A stretch of DNA of 64,000 nucleotides, taken from SG8-38 sp041576815 (lineage in GTDB: Bacteria; Myxococcota_A; Polyangia; Polyangiales; Houyiibacteriaceae). Position 1 is the stretch's first letter. The number at the start of each line of letters is the position of its first letter. Position numbers and translations under genes: made by a program. Location: NCBI GenBank assembly GCA_041576815.1, contig JBFGKE010000016.1:8780-72779 (forward strand). The letters run 5' to 3'. The notes beneath the pieces were generated by a model. The model searched no databases and was not told the DNA's origin. It saw only the letters and a program-made list of their open reading frames with translations. This document shows, piece by piece, positions 51,262 to 59,863 of this stretch.

Positions 51262-51657
51262 ATGGCTACAGCAGCGACCAAGAAGCGATCGACGAAGAAG
51301 CGCACGACCAAGAAGGCCACGAAGAAGCGGAGCACCAAGAAGGCCACGAAGAAGCGCAGCACCAAGAAACGCGCCGCCCCAAAGAAACGATCGGCCGCGA
51401 AGAAGACCACCAAGCGGCGAACTACCGCCAAGAAGCGCGCCCCCGCAAAGAAGAAGAAGAGGAAGCTGAGCGATCAGCTCGAGGATTGGTTCGAGAAGGC
51501 CGGAAAAGAAGCGACCAAAGAGTACGAGCAGCTCAAGAAAGCCGCTGACAAGGAAATCAAATCGCTCGGCAAGACGATCGACAACGCGCTCAAGTCACTT
51601 CAGAGCAAGGCGAAGCGCAAGCCCAAAAAGAAACGGGCCGTGCGGAAGAAGAAGTAG
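51262..51657 (+). CDS. Lysine-rich histone H1-like DNA-binding protein
   Basis: A 131-residue basic protein. Residues 5-72 are repeats of KKRSTKK, KKATKK and AAKK, like bacterial H1/AlgP-type tails. Residues about 74-110 (LSDQLEDWFEKAGKEATKEYEQLKK) form an acidic to neutral helix, and the C-terminus is basic again. The first ATG after GGGAG is used; the longer frame back to 50869 lies in the nucleotidase gene. It probably compacts DNA in the nucleoid. The stop directly abuts the CCA end of the convergent tRNA gene. Confidence 0.88.
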   Translation: MATAATKKRSTKKRTTKKATKKRSTKKATKKRSTKKRAAPKKRSAAKKTTKRRTTAKKRAPAKKKKRKLSDQLEDWFEKAGKEATKEYEQLKKAADKEIKSLGKTIDNALKSLQSKAKRKPKKKRAVRKKK

Positions 51658-51733
51658 TGGTGGAGCCAAGGGGGATCGAACCCCTGACCTTCGCACTGCC
51701 AGTGCGACGCTCTCCCAGCTGAGCTATGGCCCC
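51658..51733 (-). tRNA. tRNA-Ala (anticodon GGC)
   Basis: Read on the minus strand, the 76-base gene folds as a full cloverleaf. The acceptor stem is GGGGCCA/TGGCTCC with one G-T pair. The D arm is GCTC...GAGC. The anticodon stem is TCGCA/TGCGA, and its loop CTGGCAG gives anticodon GGC. The T arm is AGGGG TTCGATC CCCCT. The discriminator A is followed by an encoded CCA (51658-51660). It reads alanine GCC/GCU codons. Confidence 0.97.
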
Positions 51734-51824
51734 GAAGGGGGCCTGGCTTAGCACCTGGCGCGCCCTGCGCAAACGGCGCTCGGATTTCTTGACGTTTCCC
51801 GCACGGGCGGCGAAACGAAAAGGA

Positions 51825-53318
51825 ATGCGGCGGGCGCTTCTTGTCACCATCTTACTCGCGGGGTGCGGTAGCTACGACGATCTTCCGCTGCTCGAGCTCG
51901 ATCGCATCGAGCCAGCGGAGGTCGAGACGGGGGAAACACTTCGGGTGCACGGGGGAGGCTTTGCGCTTGGTCGGTCTCCCGAGGTCGTCATTCGCGGCAG
52001 GGTTCATCGTCCAGGCGAAGCTCCGACGTTCGTCGACGCGCGGCTCTCGGGAACAGTACAGTCCGAGTCGCTCATCGAGGTTCCGATACGCGATGTCTTC
52101 GTCGACGCCGTCGGAGGCCGCGCAACCCTCGACGGCTCCATTCGCGTCGCGTTCAGAACCGACGACGATCGCCGCGACGTATTCTCGGAGATGAGGGCGC
52201 GAATCGACGTCCTTCCAGACACCTCGGCCCTGCTCCGCACCCACGGTGCCCACGCGGACGATGCCCACGCACGGGCCGCCAAGAGCTTTGGCGTCGAGCT
52301 TTCGAAAGAAGAGCTCGGCTCCGTGGGCGTGCGCGTGGCCTCGGTCGAAGCCGGTGGGTTGGCCGCGCGTCAGGGGCTCGAGGCGGGGGATGTCCTGCTT
52401 GGGCTCGACGGCATCAGTCTCTACAGCTGGCGAGACTTCCTGCCCGACCCGAGCACGCGGGAATCGACCGTGTATGTCGCGCGCGAGGGGCTGCGGGGGG
52501 CGCATGCGCTTCGCTGGCCGCATGAGGTCACGGAGCGTCCGGTCGACCCGCTCTCGTTGGTCTTGTTCGTCATCCTTGGCCTCGGCCTCGGGTGGCTTTC
52601 TCCTCTCGGTCTTGCCGCGCGCGCCAGACCCGTCGCCGTCGGAGCGTCGACGACGCTCGTCCGTGCAGGATTGGTCCTCGCGCTGGCCGCGCTTCTCGTT
52701 TGGTTGCCCGAGCTCCAGTGGACGGCTGCTTGGATTCTGGGCTTGGGTACCTTTGCGTCCCTCTCGGCACTCGTGTCGCGGCAGCGCTTCGAGGCGGTCA
52801 GCTTCGCGCTCGCGGTCGGTGGCGCGCTCACGGTCATGATGCTCACAAAGACGGCGAGCATCGCGGCAATTGTCGCCGCGCAGTCCCCGTCGGCTCTCCG
52901 CTGGTATCTCGCCCAGTCCCCGGCCTCTTCGCTCGCGTTCATCGCCTACGTGTATGCGCTTGCGGCCATGAGCTCGCGCAGTGGGCTCGTCGCATCCCTC
53001 TATCTCGCCTGCGCCGCGGTGCTCGGTGGCGCGATCTTCCTGGGCGGCTGGCCTGCTGGCGGGGCGGTCGGCGCAGTGGCGACTCTCGCGGCGAAGTCTG
53101 CGGTCATCCTCGTCTTGGCGAGGCTCCTGGAGGTTCGCGCGAGGACGGCAATCGCTTGCTCCGGGCTCGGGGTCGCGCTCGCGATGATGACACCCTTCGT
53201 CAACCTCGGAGGGCTCTATCCAAATTGGAGCGCGCTCGTGCTCGGTGCCGGCGCCGCGGTCGTAGCGCGTGCAGTCCTGCCGCCGCTTCGCCACGAAGCC
53301 GCGCCTGCCATCATCTAG
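51825..53318 (+). CDS. Lipoprotein with IPT/TIG-like and PDZ domains fused to a NuoH-like membrane domain
   Basis: A 497-residue protein. ATG 51825 opens a signal with lipobox LAGC (Cys14); earlier in-frame codons only add a polar stretch. An IPT/TIG-like beta domain spans about 23-110. A PDZ domain spans about 155-235 (VGVRVASVEAGGLAARQGLEAGDVLLGLDG). Then come about eight membrane segments (243-480). Segments such as IVAAQSPSALRWYLAQSPASSLAFIAYVYALA recall complex I subunit NuoH. The usual NuoH quinone-site residues are not obvious. Function unknown; the domain calls in the membrane part are tentative. Confidence 0.75.
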   Translation: MRRALLVTILLAGCGSYDDLPLLELDRIEPAEVETGETLRVHGGGFALGRSPEVVIRGRVHRPGEAPTFVDARLSGTVQSESLIEVPIRDVFVDAVGGRATLDGSIRVAFRTDDDRRDVFSEMRARIDVLPDTSALLRTHGAHADDAHARAAKSFGVELSKEELGSVGVRVASVEAGGLAARQGLEAGDVLLGLDGISLYSWRDFLPDPSTRESTVYVAREGLRGAHALRWPHEVTERPVDPLSLVLFVILGLGLGWLSPLGLAARARPVAVGASTTLVRAGLVLALAALLVWLPELQWTAAWILGLGTFASLSALVSRQRFEAVSFALAVGGALTVMMLTKTASIAAIVAAQSPSALRWYLAQSPASSLAFIAYVYALAAMSSRSGLVASLYLACAAVLGGAIFLGGWPAGGAVGAVATLAAKSAVILVLARLLEVRARTAIACSGLGVALAMMTPFVNLGGLYPNWSALVLGAGAAVVARAVLPPLRHEAAPAII

Positions 53319-53341
53319 CGCGGCGTCCGCAGCCGCCGGCG

Positions 53342-54049
53342 TCAGTGTGCGTGCAGGCGACGAGCGCGAGAACGAGCTCTCACGTCGTCCACTTCGGCGC
53401 TGAGCTCCGGGTTCGTCGGCTCGTCGCGCAAGAGTGTATCGTAGATCGCGAGGGAACGTTTGAAATGACCCTGCTCGGCGAGGATGCGAGCCATCGTCCG
53501 CGTCGGAAACGGTTCCTCGAACCCGCCTGCGCTCTTCGAGAACACGCCAGCCGGCGGGCGACTCGGGGGGCCTGACGCCACCGGCTCCGACCCGGGCTGG
53601 GACGAGGGCCGAAGCGCCGACGCTGCAACCGGCGCGGACACCGGCACCGCCACGCGCTCCGTCACCGCAGCCGACGACGCTTCACGCGCTGGCTCCGACA
53701 CCTCGCCTCGTGGCGACGAAGCCGCTTTACGGGGTGACGCTGACACTGGCACTGACGCTGGCACTGACGCTGGCACTGACGCTGGCACTGACGCTGGCAC
53801 TGACGCTGGCTCTGGCTCTGACGCTGGCACTGGCTCCGACACCGGGGCCTCTTGCGCGGCCGCCAGCGCCCACTTTGCCAAACCGAGCACCTTTCCGAAG
53901 AACCCCTCGGACGGCGCACCTTCCACCTCGCTGCGGATCGCGTGGATGAGCTGGCCTCGGCTCATCGCGTAGGTGTCGGCCACGCCGAGGCGCTCCGCCT
54001 CGTTTCGAAGCTCGGGGGTAGTGAGATTGTAGAGGCGGGTCAGATCCAT
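53342..54049 (-). CDS. Rho_N/SAP-like and TPR-like protein with PASV repeat linker
   Basis: A 235-residue protein of unknown function. The N-terminal 45 residues (DLTRLYNLTTPELRNEAERLGV) resemble the Rho N-terminal/SAP helix-extended-loop-helix fold, which binds nucleic acid. A long Pro/Ala/Ser/Val linker (about 70-170) contains tandem PASV units. The last 60 residues hold a TPR-like pair (ARILAEQGHFKRSLAIYDTLLRDEP). It begins inside the ribF 3' end (10-base overlap), so the two are co-transcribed. Confidence 0.75.
   Translation of the reverse strand: MDLTRLYNLTTPELRNEAERLGVADTYAMSRGQLIHAIRSEVEGAPSEGFFGKVLGLAKWALAAAQEAPVSEPVPASEPEPASVPASVPASVPASVPASVPVSASPRKAASSPRGEVSEPAREASSAAVTERVAVPVSAPVAASALRPSSQPGSEPVASGPPSRPPAGVFSKSAGGFEEPFPTRTMARILAEQGHFKRSLAIYDTLLRDEPTNPELSAEVDDVRARSRARRLHAH
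53748..53807 (-). repeat. Five perfect 12-bp tandem repeats
   Basis: Plus-strand unit GGCACTGACGCT, five exact copies with degenerate ones on both sides. On the coding (minus) strand it encodes the PASV linker. Exact copies suggest recent slippage and likely length variation. Confidence 0.92.
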
Positions 54050-54969
54050 CGCAGCAAGTCCGGTCTCGCCTGTTGTAGCGCGATCTTGGCCGCGTCGCAG
54101 TCACGTTCGATCTGTGTACGTAGGGCCTGCAGGCTTTCGAATTTCGCCTCGCCCCGAATTCGCGATACGAAGCCCACGCGCATGAAGCGGCCGTACAGGT
54201 CTTCATCGAAATCGAACAAATGCACCTCGACCGAATGTCCTGCCCCGAAGGTGGGCCGATCTCCCAAGTTGGCGACACCCTGCCGGAGCGGCGCATTGGG
54301 CTCGTCGAGCACGCGCGCCGCCACCGCGTACACGCCGTCCTTCGGAAGCTGCACCGCCTCGACGTCGAGGTTGGCGGTTGGAAACCCGATCTCGCGGCCG
54401 CGGCGGTCGCCGGAGACCACCACACCGGTGGTTTCGTGAACGCGGGTCAACATGGCGGCCGCATCTTCTACGTTCCCGTCTTCCTTCAGGATTCGGCGGA
54501 TGCGCGTCGAAGACACCGTGTCGCCCTTGTAGACGACCGGCTCCACCAGCTCGACCGTGAAGCCCGCACGCGTTCCCCACCCGCGCAGGGTCGCGATGTT
54601 TCCCGACCGACGGTGACCGAAATGAAAATCCGGCCCGACGATCACGCCCTTGGCTCGGCAGGCCTCCAAAAGAACCCGCTCCACGAAACGATCCGGGGTC
54701 ATCTTGGAGAATTCGTCGTCAAACGGCAGGACCACGACGTCATCACACCCTGCGCCCTTGAGGATCTCGACCCGTCGGTCCATCTCCGTCAGAAGGACGG
54801 GCGCGCGCTTCGGGGCGAGCACAGCCGTCGGGTGCGGGTGAAAGCACATGGCGAGGGTTTCCCAACCGTGCGCATCGGCGGCCCGTTTGGCGGCGTCGAT
54901 CAGTGCGCGATGACCCAGGTGAACGCCATCGTGGTTGCCGGGCGTGACGACGGAAGGGGTGCGGCGCAT
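54040..54969 (-). CDS. ribF: Bifunctional riboflavin kinase / FAD synthetase
   Basis: A 309-residue flavin-cofactor enzyme that makes FMN then FAD. The N-terminal adenylyltransferase domain has GNHDGVHLGHRAL (usually GNFDG), CFHPHP, VVGPDFHFGHRRSGN and the SSTRIR signature. The C-terminal flavokinase domain has GREIGFPTANLD, DGVYAV and EVHLFDFDEDLYG. The only oddity is Phe to His in the first motif. The start lies close to the window of a divergent gene; ATG 54969 is the first usable Met. Confidence 0.95.
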   Translation of the reverse strand: MRRTPSVVTPGNHDGVHLGHRALIDAAKRAADAHGWETLAMCFHPHPTAVLAPKRAPVLLTEMDRRVEILKGAGCDDVVVLPFDDEFSKMTPDRFVERVLLEACRAKGVIVGPDFHFGHRRSGNIATLRGWGTRAGFTVELVEPVVYKGDTVSSTRIRRILKEDGNVEDAAAMLTRVHETTGVVVSGDRRGREIGFPTANLDVEAVQLPKDGVYAVAARVLDEPNAPLRQGVANLGDRPTFGAGHSVEVHLFDFDEDLYGRFMRVGFVSRIRGEAKFESLQALRTQIERDCDAAKIALQQARPDLLRWI

Positions 54970-55102
54970 CAGCTTGGAGCCCTCGGCCGGTGGGCGTGTT
55001 CCTCCTTCACCCCCCTACAGCGGCGTCGAAGACACTTCAACTCGAATGCGGCCGATACTCACGTTGGTGACGCCGGGCTTTCGGTGCTGTATGGTGGAAA
55101 AC

Positions 55103-55369
55103 ATGGGGAAATCGAAGGGGCGGGCAAATCCAGCCAAGGAGGCTCCCTTTGAGGAGGTCATGGAGCGGCTCCAAGTGGTCGTCGAGCAGCTCGAGGAGGG
55201 AGATTTGCCTCTCGAGGAGTCTCTGGCGATGTTTGAAGAGGGAGTCCGCCTGTCGCGGGCCGGCGCGAAACGACTGGATGAAGCAGAGCGTAGAGTAGAG
55301 GAGCTCCTCGCAGCCGGAGACGAGCTGCAGACGAGCCCTCTCGATGAGAGCGAAGCGGGGGAGCAATGA
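55103..55369 (+). CDS. xseB: Exodeoxyribonuclease VII small subunit
   Basis: An 88-residue subunit of exonuclease VII. The family signature FEEVMERLQVVVEQLEEGDLPLEESLAMFEEGVRL is complete, followed by the second helix and an acidic tail. ATG 55103 is preceded by GGTGGA at good spacing; ATG 55091 has none. The large subunit gene xseA is not in the window. The stop overlaps the next gene by four bases (ATGA). Confidence 0.94.
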   Translation: MGKSKGRANPAKEAPFEEVMERLQVVVEQLEEGDLPLEESLAMFEEGVRLSRAGAKRLDEAERRVEELLAAGDELQTSPLDESEAGEQ

Positions 55370-56538
55370 GCCAAGTCCTCACGGTACCGACACACTTCAA
55401 CGACCTCGGAGAGCTCTCCGAAGGGTTTCTCGATCGGGTCGAGCAGGACACGCTGATCCTCTATGGGCCCGTGCCCTACGAGGAAGGCTCCGAGATCGAG
55501 TTCTCGGTCTTGCTCTCCGACGGCTCTCCCGCGCTCGAAGGTCTTGGGCGCGTGCGGGCCGCCGTGGACGGTGGCGCCGACCGCATGCCCGAGACCCGGT
55601 ACGACGTCGTCGTCGAAGCGCTGGAGCTCGACGGCCGATACGAAGTCGTCTTCGAGCGCCTCGTGCTGGCGCGACAAGCCGTTTCGGATCATCCGCCGGT
55701 CGACGGCGAGGAAAACGCCGCGCCGACGGGCCACATGGACGCGGTGCAGGAAAGCGACGGCGATCCCGTGGTCGAGGAAGCGCACGTGGCCATCGAGGAG
55801 GTAGTCTCGGTTGCCCCGGACGAGGTGCACTCCCTCGCGCCGGACGAGGTCGCGCCATCGACGACCCCACCCGAGGATTCGGCGCCCGACACCGTGCCGC
55901 CCGAGGCACGGGATGACGACGCGCACGACGCGTACGACCCGGACGACGAGGACGACGAGGAGCCGTCGACTGTGGTTGCGGCGGTCGATCCCCAGGCGAT
56001 TCTGGCCGCGTCCGACGAGCTTTCGCCCGACGCGCAAGCCGAGCTCGAAGCGAACGCCGGTGCGAGCGACGAGCCCGGCCCGGTCGAAGAGGCCTACGAA
56101 GAGGCCGTCACGAGCGGCCGCCTCGAGATCGACTCCGAGTATGCGTTCGAGCACGGCATCGCGGCCGAGCCCCAGGTGGGCATGCCGGTTCCGATCCCGT
56201 CGATGGCGGCTCCGCCCGACGCGCCGCCAGCCCCTCCGAGGCTTCGGCTCGCCGAGCCTCCCCAGGGCCTCACCCGCCCCACGTTCGCTCGGGCTGAAGA
56301 GCCGGTTTTCAACACCGACGGCGAGATCAGCGATGTGCATACCACGGGGCTTTTTGCCTACGAAGATGCGCTGCCCATCCCAGCCCGTCCGCCGTTTCCG
56401 GATCCCGATGGGCCGAAACGTGCGGCTCCGGTTGAAGCAGCCGGCAACTACGACGTCGAAGAGTCGGAGCCACCGCAGGATGATGGATATGAAGAGATCC
56501 GGCTCAGCGATTTCGCCGAGACTGCCGAAGAGGGGTGA
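55366..56538 (+). CDS. Hypothetical protein: N-terminal PilZ-like beta domain, long acidic tail
   Basis: A 390-residue protein. Residues about 1-105 look like a small beta-barrel with the spacing of Myxococcota PilZ-like domains (EGSEIEFSVLLSDGSPALEGLGRVR). The Arg-rich c-di-GMP-binding motif is not evident, so nucleotide binding is doubtful. Residues 110-390 are acidic and Pro-rich, with no predicted fold. No membrane segment is present. It is coupled to xseB by ATGA. Function unknown. Confidence 0.7.
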   Translation: MSQVLTVPTHFNDLGELSEGFLDRVEQDTLILYGPVPYEEGSEIEFSVLLSDGSPALEGLGRVRAAVDGGADRMPETRYDVVVEALELDGRYEVVFERLVLARQAVSDHPPVDGEENAAPTGHMDAVQESDGDPVVEEAHVAIEEVVSVAPDEVHSLAPDEVAPSTTPPEDSAPDTVPPEARDDDAHDAYDPDDEDDEEPSTVVAAVDPQAILAASDELSPDAQAELEANAGASDEPGPVEEAYEEAVTSGRLEIDSEYAFEHGIAAEPQVGMPVPIPSMAAPPDAPPAPPRLRLAEPPQGLTRPTFARAEEPVFNTDGEISDVHTTGLFAYEDALPIPARPPFPDPDGPKRAAPVEAAGNYDVEESEPPQDDGYEEIRLSDFAETAEEG

Positions 56539-56542
56539 CGCG

Positions 56543-56851
56543 ATGAGCCGCTTGGCCGCAGTGTTGGTTTGCGCCCTGGGGCTAGCGCTTGCGCAGCCCG
56601 CGTCAGCCGACGCCGTGGTCCACGTGAAGGTGCACAGCGCTGACAACAAGCCCGTCGACGGGCGCGTCGAGCTCAGCGGGGAGGGCGGCAAGTTTACCTG
56701 CACAACCAGTCAGGGGAGCTGCACCATGCGAAAGGTGCCGGGGGGCCGCTATGTCGTCGTCTTCAAGCCGCGAAGCGGAGCCGCCACCGCGCCCAAGAAG
56801 GTGATGATCCCGCCGAGCGGCAAAGCCGACCTGCACATCGCCGCCCGCTAG
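56543..56851 (+). CDS. Small secreted protein, carboxypeptidase-regulatory-like fold
   Basis: A 102-residue exported protein. The signal peptide spans about 1-24 (ending ASA). The mature part is one beta-sandwich-like unit (VHVKVHSADNKPVDGRVELS, then CTTSQGSCTMRKVPGGRYVV) with two cysteines that may pair. Such domains are found as adhesion or stalk modules. AGGGG lies about seven bases before ATG 56543. The frame is open much further upstream but lies inside the previous gene. Confidence 0.78.
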   Translation: MSRLAAVLVCALGLALAQPASADAVVHVKVHSADNKPVDGRVELSGEGGKFTCTTSQGSCTMRKVPGGRYVVVFKPRSGAATAPKKVMIPPSGKADLHIAAR

Positions 56852-56910
56852 CAGTTGGCACCGAGTACCCCAGAAATGCAATCATTTCAGTGGGGGACCG
56901 AGCGAGGGGA

Positions 56911-58911
56911 ATGCTCTGGAGGTGGATATTCGCGGCGGGCGTCGTCGTGTTGGCGTGCTCGAGAGGGGCCGGCGCGCAGCCGAGTGCGCGGGAGGCGCGG
57001 GTCGTCGAGGTGCACAACAGCTTCAGCGGTCCGTCCGGCGGCATTCGCATCGTCGACGCAGGCTCGGGGCCCGCGGGCACGTTCCGTCTCGGCCTCAACA
57101 CCGAATTCTTTCTAGGTCGCGATGTCTTCGTGGAAACCGACCGCGTCCAGCATTTCGCGGGCAACCTCTCGCTCAGCATCACGCCGACGGAGTATCTCGA
57201 GGTTTTCATTTCGGCCGCCGCGACGTCGGCGTGGAGCGATTCCAACGATCCGCTACTGATTCAGCGAGTTCCAGACGTCTTGCTCGGGCTCAAGGGGTTC
57301 TATCGCAGTGCGGGGGTCGTCACGGTGGGCGGTGACGGGAGCGTCGCGTTCCTCGGCGGCGTCGGGGATGCCAGTGCCACCTTCCGGGCGACGAGCTTCG
57401 GGCTCCGTGTCAATCTCGCCGCAGATCTCCGGAAGCGCGAGCGGAAAGAGCTCCCGCTGATCGCGCGGCTCACCGCCCAGTATTGGTTCGACAACTCCGC
57501 CAAGCTCACCGAAGGGATCGAGGATCGACGCTACAGCCGCTTTGGAGGCCAGCTCCCAAGAGCGCTAGAAACACGTCACCTCCTCACGGCGTTCGAGCGG
57601 TTCGCATTTGGCGTGAACCGGGTCGACACCGTCCGCCTCGCCGCAGGCCTCGATTTCCCGCTTCCGGCGCGGAACGTGGGGCTCCGTCCGATGCTCGAGT
57701 GGGATTGGCGCTTTCCGGTGAATCGACAGGGCTTCCGCTGCGTGCGGGCGAAGGGCTCGGGCGACGGCTGTCTCGCGGACGAGGGTCTCGAGGCGTTTCC
57801 GATGACGCTCACCCTCGGTCTCCGAATCCTCCCGCCCCCCAAGGGGCTTGCGTTCACCGTGGCAGCGGACGTCGGCCTGACGGGCAGTCGCGTCTTCACG
57901 CGCGAGCTCGCGCCGACCGCTCCCTACAACGTCATTCTCGGCATTGGATATGCCTTCGACACCAAGCGGCCGCAGACTCGGCCCGTCCCGGTCGAAGCCG
58001 CGCCCGTGCCGCCACCCACGGTTCAAATCCGCGGCCGAGTTCGAGAACGGCAAAACGACCAGCCCGTCGAAGGGGCCGTGGTCGCAGTCGTCGGACAAGA
58101 CGCATCGCCGCAGGTCACCGATGCGGAAGGCCGATTCGTGACGTACGCCTTGCCCGAGGGGGAGGCTGTTCTGGAGGTGTCGCACCCGGAGTTTCATACG
58201 GCGCAGTGCGCCGCACCGGTCTCCACCGAGGCTGACTGTCTGCTCGTTCCTTTGCGACGTGAGGGTCAGCTTCGCCTCTTGGCAGTGGACGCCGACGGCA
58301 GTCCCGTGCCCAAAGTCGAAATCACGGTCCGCGGTCCGTCCGAGCACCGCGTGATTTCCAGCGAGACCGGCGTGGCCACCGTCGACGCCCTCGATCCCGG
58401 CCCGTACACGGCGCACGTCGACGATCCGGTGTTCTTCATTGCGCTTGCAGAGCTCGAGATCTTCCCCCGACAGGAAACCACCGTTCGCCTTCGGGTGATC
58501 CGCAAGCCTTCGCGTCCGACGGTGGTTCTGAAGAAGCGCCAAATCGCCCTACGCCGGCAGGTGAGCTTTGCGACGGGCAGCGACGAGATCTTGCCGAACA
58601 GCGAGCCGATCCTGATGGAGGTGGCCGACGTCCTCCTGCGAAACCCGGACATCGAGTTGATCGAGATTCAGGGCCATACCGACAACCGCGGTGAGCGCGC
58701 GGTCAACATGCGGCTTTCTCAGCAGCGCGCCGAAGCCGTCCAGCGATGGCTCGTGTCGCACGGCGTCGAGCCCGCACGGCTGATCGCCAAGGGGTACGGG
58801 CCGACGCGACCGATTGTCCCGAACATCACCCAGGGGAACCGCGCACGCAACAGAAGGGTGCAGTTCAAGATCGTGCGGCGCGTCGATTTGACCGCCGCCG
58901 CGCCGAAGTGA
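56911..58911 (+). CDS. OmpA-family outer-membrane protein with beta-barrel and CarboxypepD-like repeats
   Basis: A 666-residue envelope protein. The signal peptide runs to about residue 22 (VLACSRGAGA); GTG 56890 is an alternative start. Residues 30-360 look like an outer-membrane beta-barrel. Two Ig-like/carboxypeptidase-regulatory repeats follow (IRGRVRERQNDQPVEGAVVAV and LLAVDADGSPVPKVEITVRG). The C-terminal OmpA peptidoglycan-binding domain (about 545-655) has IQGHTDNRGERAVNMRLSQQRAEAV and GNRARNRRVQ. It would tie the outer membrane to the wall. Its 3' end overlaps the convergent matrixin gene by 47 bases. Confidence 0.88.
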   Translation: MLWRWIFAAGVVVLACSRGAGAQPSAREARVVEVHNSFSGPSGGIRIVDAGSGPAGTFRLGLNTEFFLGRDVFVETDRVQHFAGNLSLSITPTEYLEVFISAAATSAWSDSNDPLLIQRVPDVLLGLKGFYRSAGVVTVGGDGSVAFLGGVGDASATFRATSFGLRVNLAADLRKRERKELPLIARLTAQYWFDNSAKLTEGIEDRRYSRFGGQLPRALETRHLLTAFERFAFGVNRVDTVRLAAGLDFPLPARNVGLRPMLEWDWRFPVNRQGFRCVRAKGSGDGCLADEGLEAFPMTLTLGLRILPPPKGLAFTVAADVGLTGSRVFTRELAPTAPYNVILGIGYAFDTKRPQTRPVPVEAAPVPPPTVQIRGRVRERQNDQPVEGAVVAVVGQDASPQVTDAEGRFVTYALPEGEAVLEVSHPEFHTAQCAAPVSTEADCLLVPLRREGQLRLLAVDADGSPVPKVEITVRGPSEHRVISSETGVATVDALDPGPYTAHVDDPVFFIALAELEIFPRQETTVRLRVIRKPSRPTVVLKKRQIALRRQVSFATGSDEILPNSEPILMEVADVLLRNPDIELIEIQGHTDNRGERAVNMRLSQQRAEAVQRWLVSHGVEPARLIAKGYGPTRPIVPNITQGNRARNRRVQFKIVRRVDLTAAAPK

Positions 58912-59863
58912 TCGTCACGAGCGCGGCCAAGAGCATCAGCCAGCTGCCCGCTCGGGGATCGTTCGTGCTGCAGGCGCAGCCGCTGCCGTTGGTCGGGACG
59001 GCCGCGGGATCATCGCAGGCGATCTCGTCGCCGTTGCCATCGGTCTCGCAGTTGAGCTGGAGACCGCCCTCGGGCACCGCGTTGCATTCCGAGGTCAGAT
59101 TGCCTGGCGGATAGATGTCACAAACCGCGTCGATGTCGTCCTGTGCGAGGTCGCGCTTGTCGACCGACTCCCGCTCCGCCATCGCGAACATGGTTGCTTC
59201 TTCGACGTCGGAGTGACCGATTCCGATGAAATGGCCGATCTCGTGCGTGACGATGCTACGGAGGTCGGCCGGTCCGGGTATCGAGGGTGTGCCTTGCAAG
59301 CAGCCGGTTTGGGGGCAATCCGCGTACGGCCCGCCCGCGTTGAATCGGGTGGTCCTCTGGTCGTTGATCATCATGTCCGCGTCGAGGATCTCGCCCGTCG
59401 TCGTATTGTGCCAGACCACCGTGACAGCGAAGGCAAACGGGTCGTAGCCATCGCCTGGATCGGCGCACGGGTCCTGCCAGGGATCGAGAAAGGCGATCGT
59501 GTTGACGTTACCCGTGGTGTTGAACTCCGCGCGCCGACAGGTCGACCGTTGAAGTGGTTTGAAAATCAAATTGGGCGGAGAGCCGCCGCAGTCGGTGGTT
59601 TGCCAGGTTGCGAAAGATTGGTCGACCAGCGCCTCGATTTCGGAGACGTCCGAGAACCACGCCGAGCCGCGCGAGTCGACCGCATAGGAAAGGCACGGGG
59701 TGCGCCAAACCAACGGCTCGCCTCGCTCGACGCAAGCCACGTTGCCGATTTGAGCGCCACCTTCGGTGGTCATGCGACAGTAGGCACGCGCGTCGCCGGC
59801 GAGAAGCGTGACGACGAAGAGGATCGCGATCGACGTCCAGCCACAAACGAGACGTTCGCTCAT
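58865..59863 (-). CDS. Matrixin-type zinc metalloprotease with MYXO-CTERM-like tail
   Basis: A 332-residue exported protease. The signal peptide spans 1-27. The zinc site is the full metzincin consensus HEIGHFIGIGH (His207, Glu208, His211, His217), with a Met-turn-like segment soon after (TMFAM). Many cysteines suggest disulfides. The tail reads GCACS, a Pro-rich gap, a hydrophobic helix and ARRRSNRR, which matches MYXO-CTERM sorting signals. It is thus probably displayed on the cell surface or later released. Overlaps the OmpA-like gene tail to tail and shares an ATGA junction with its upstream partner. Confidence 0.9.
   Translation of the reverse strand: MSERLVCGWTSIAILFVVTLLAGDARAYCRMTTEGGAQIGNVACVERGEPLVWRTPCLSYAVDSRGSAWFSDVSEIEALVDQSFATWQTTDCGGSPPNLIFKPLQRSTCRRAEFNTTGNVNTIAFLDPWQDPCADPGDGYDPFAFAVTVVWHNTTTGEILDADMMINDQRTTRFNAGGPYADCPQTGCLQGTPSIPGPADLRSIVTHEIGHFIGIGHSDVEEATMFAMAERESVDKRDLAQDDIDAVCDIYPPGNLTSECNAVPEGGLQLNCETDGNGDEIACDDPAAVPTNGSGCACSTNDPRAGSWLMLLAALVTITSARRRSNRRAARS

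Noticed and set aside
53748..53807. Tandem repeats as a possible origin or iteron site
   Set aside because: The 12-bp units are in frame in a coding region and encode a PASV linker; no replication gene is near.
54970..55102. FMN riboswitch upstream of ribF
   Set aside because: The space upstream of ribF on its strand is short and shared with xseB. I could not see the conserved RFN stem-loop pattern.
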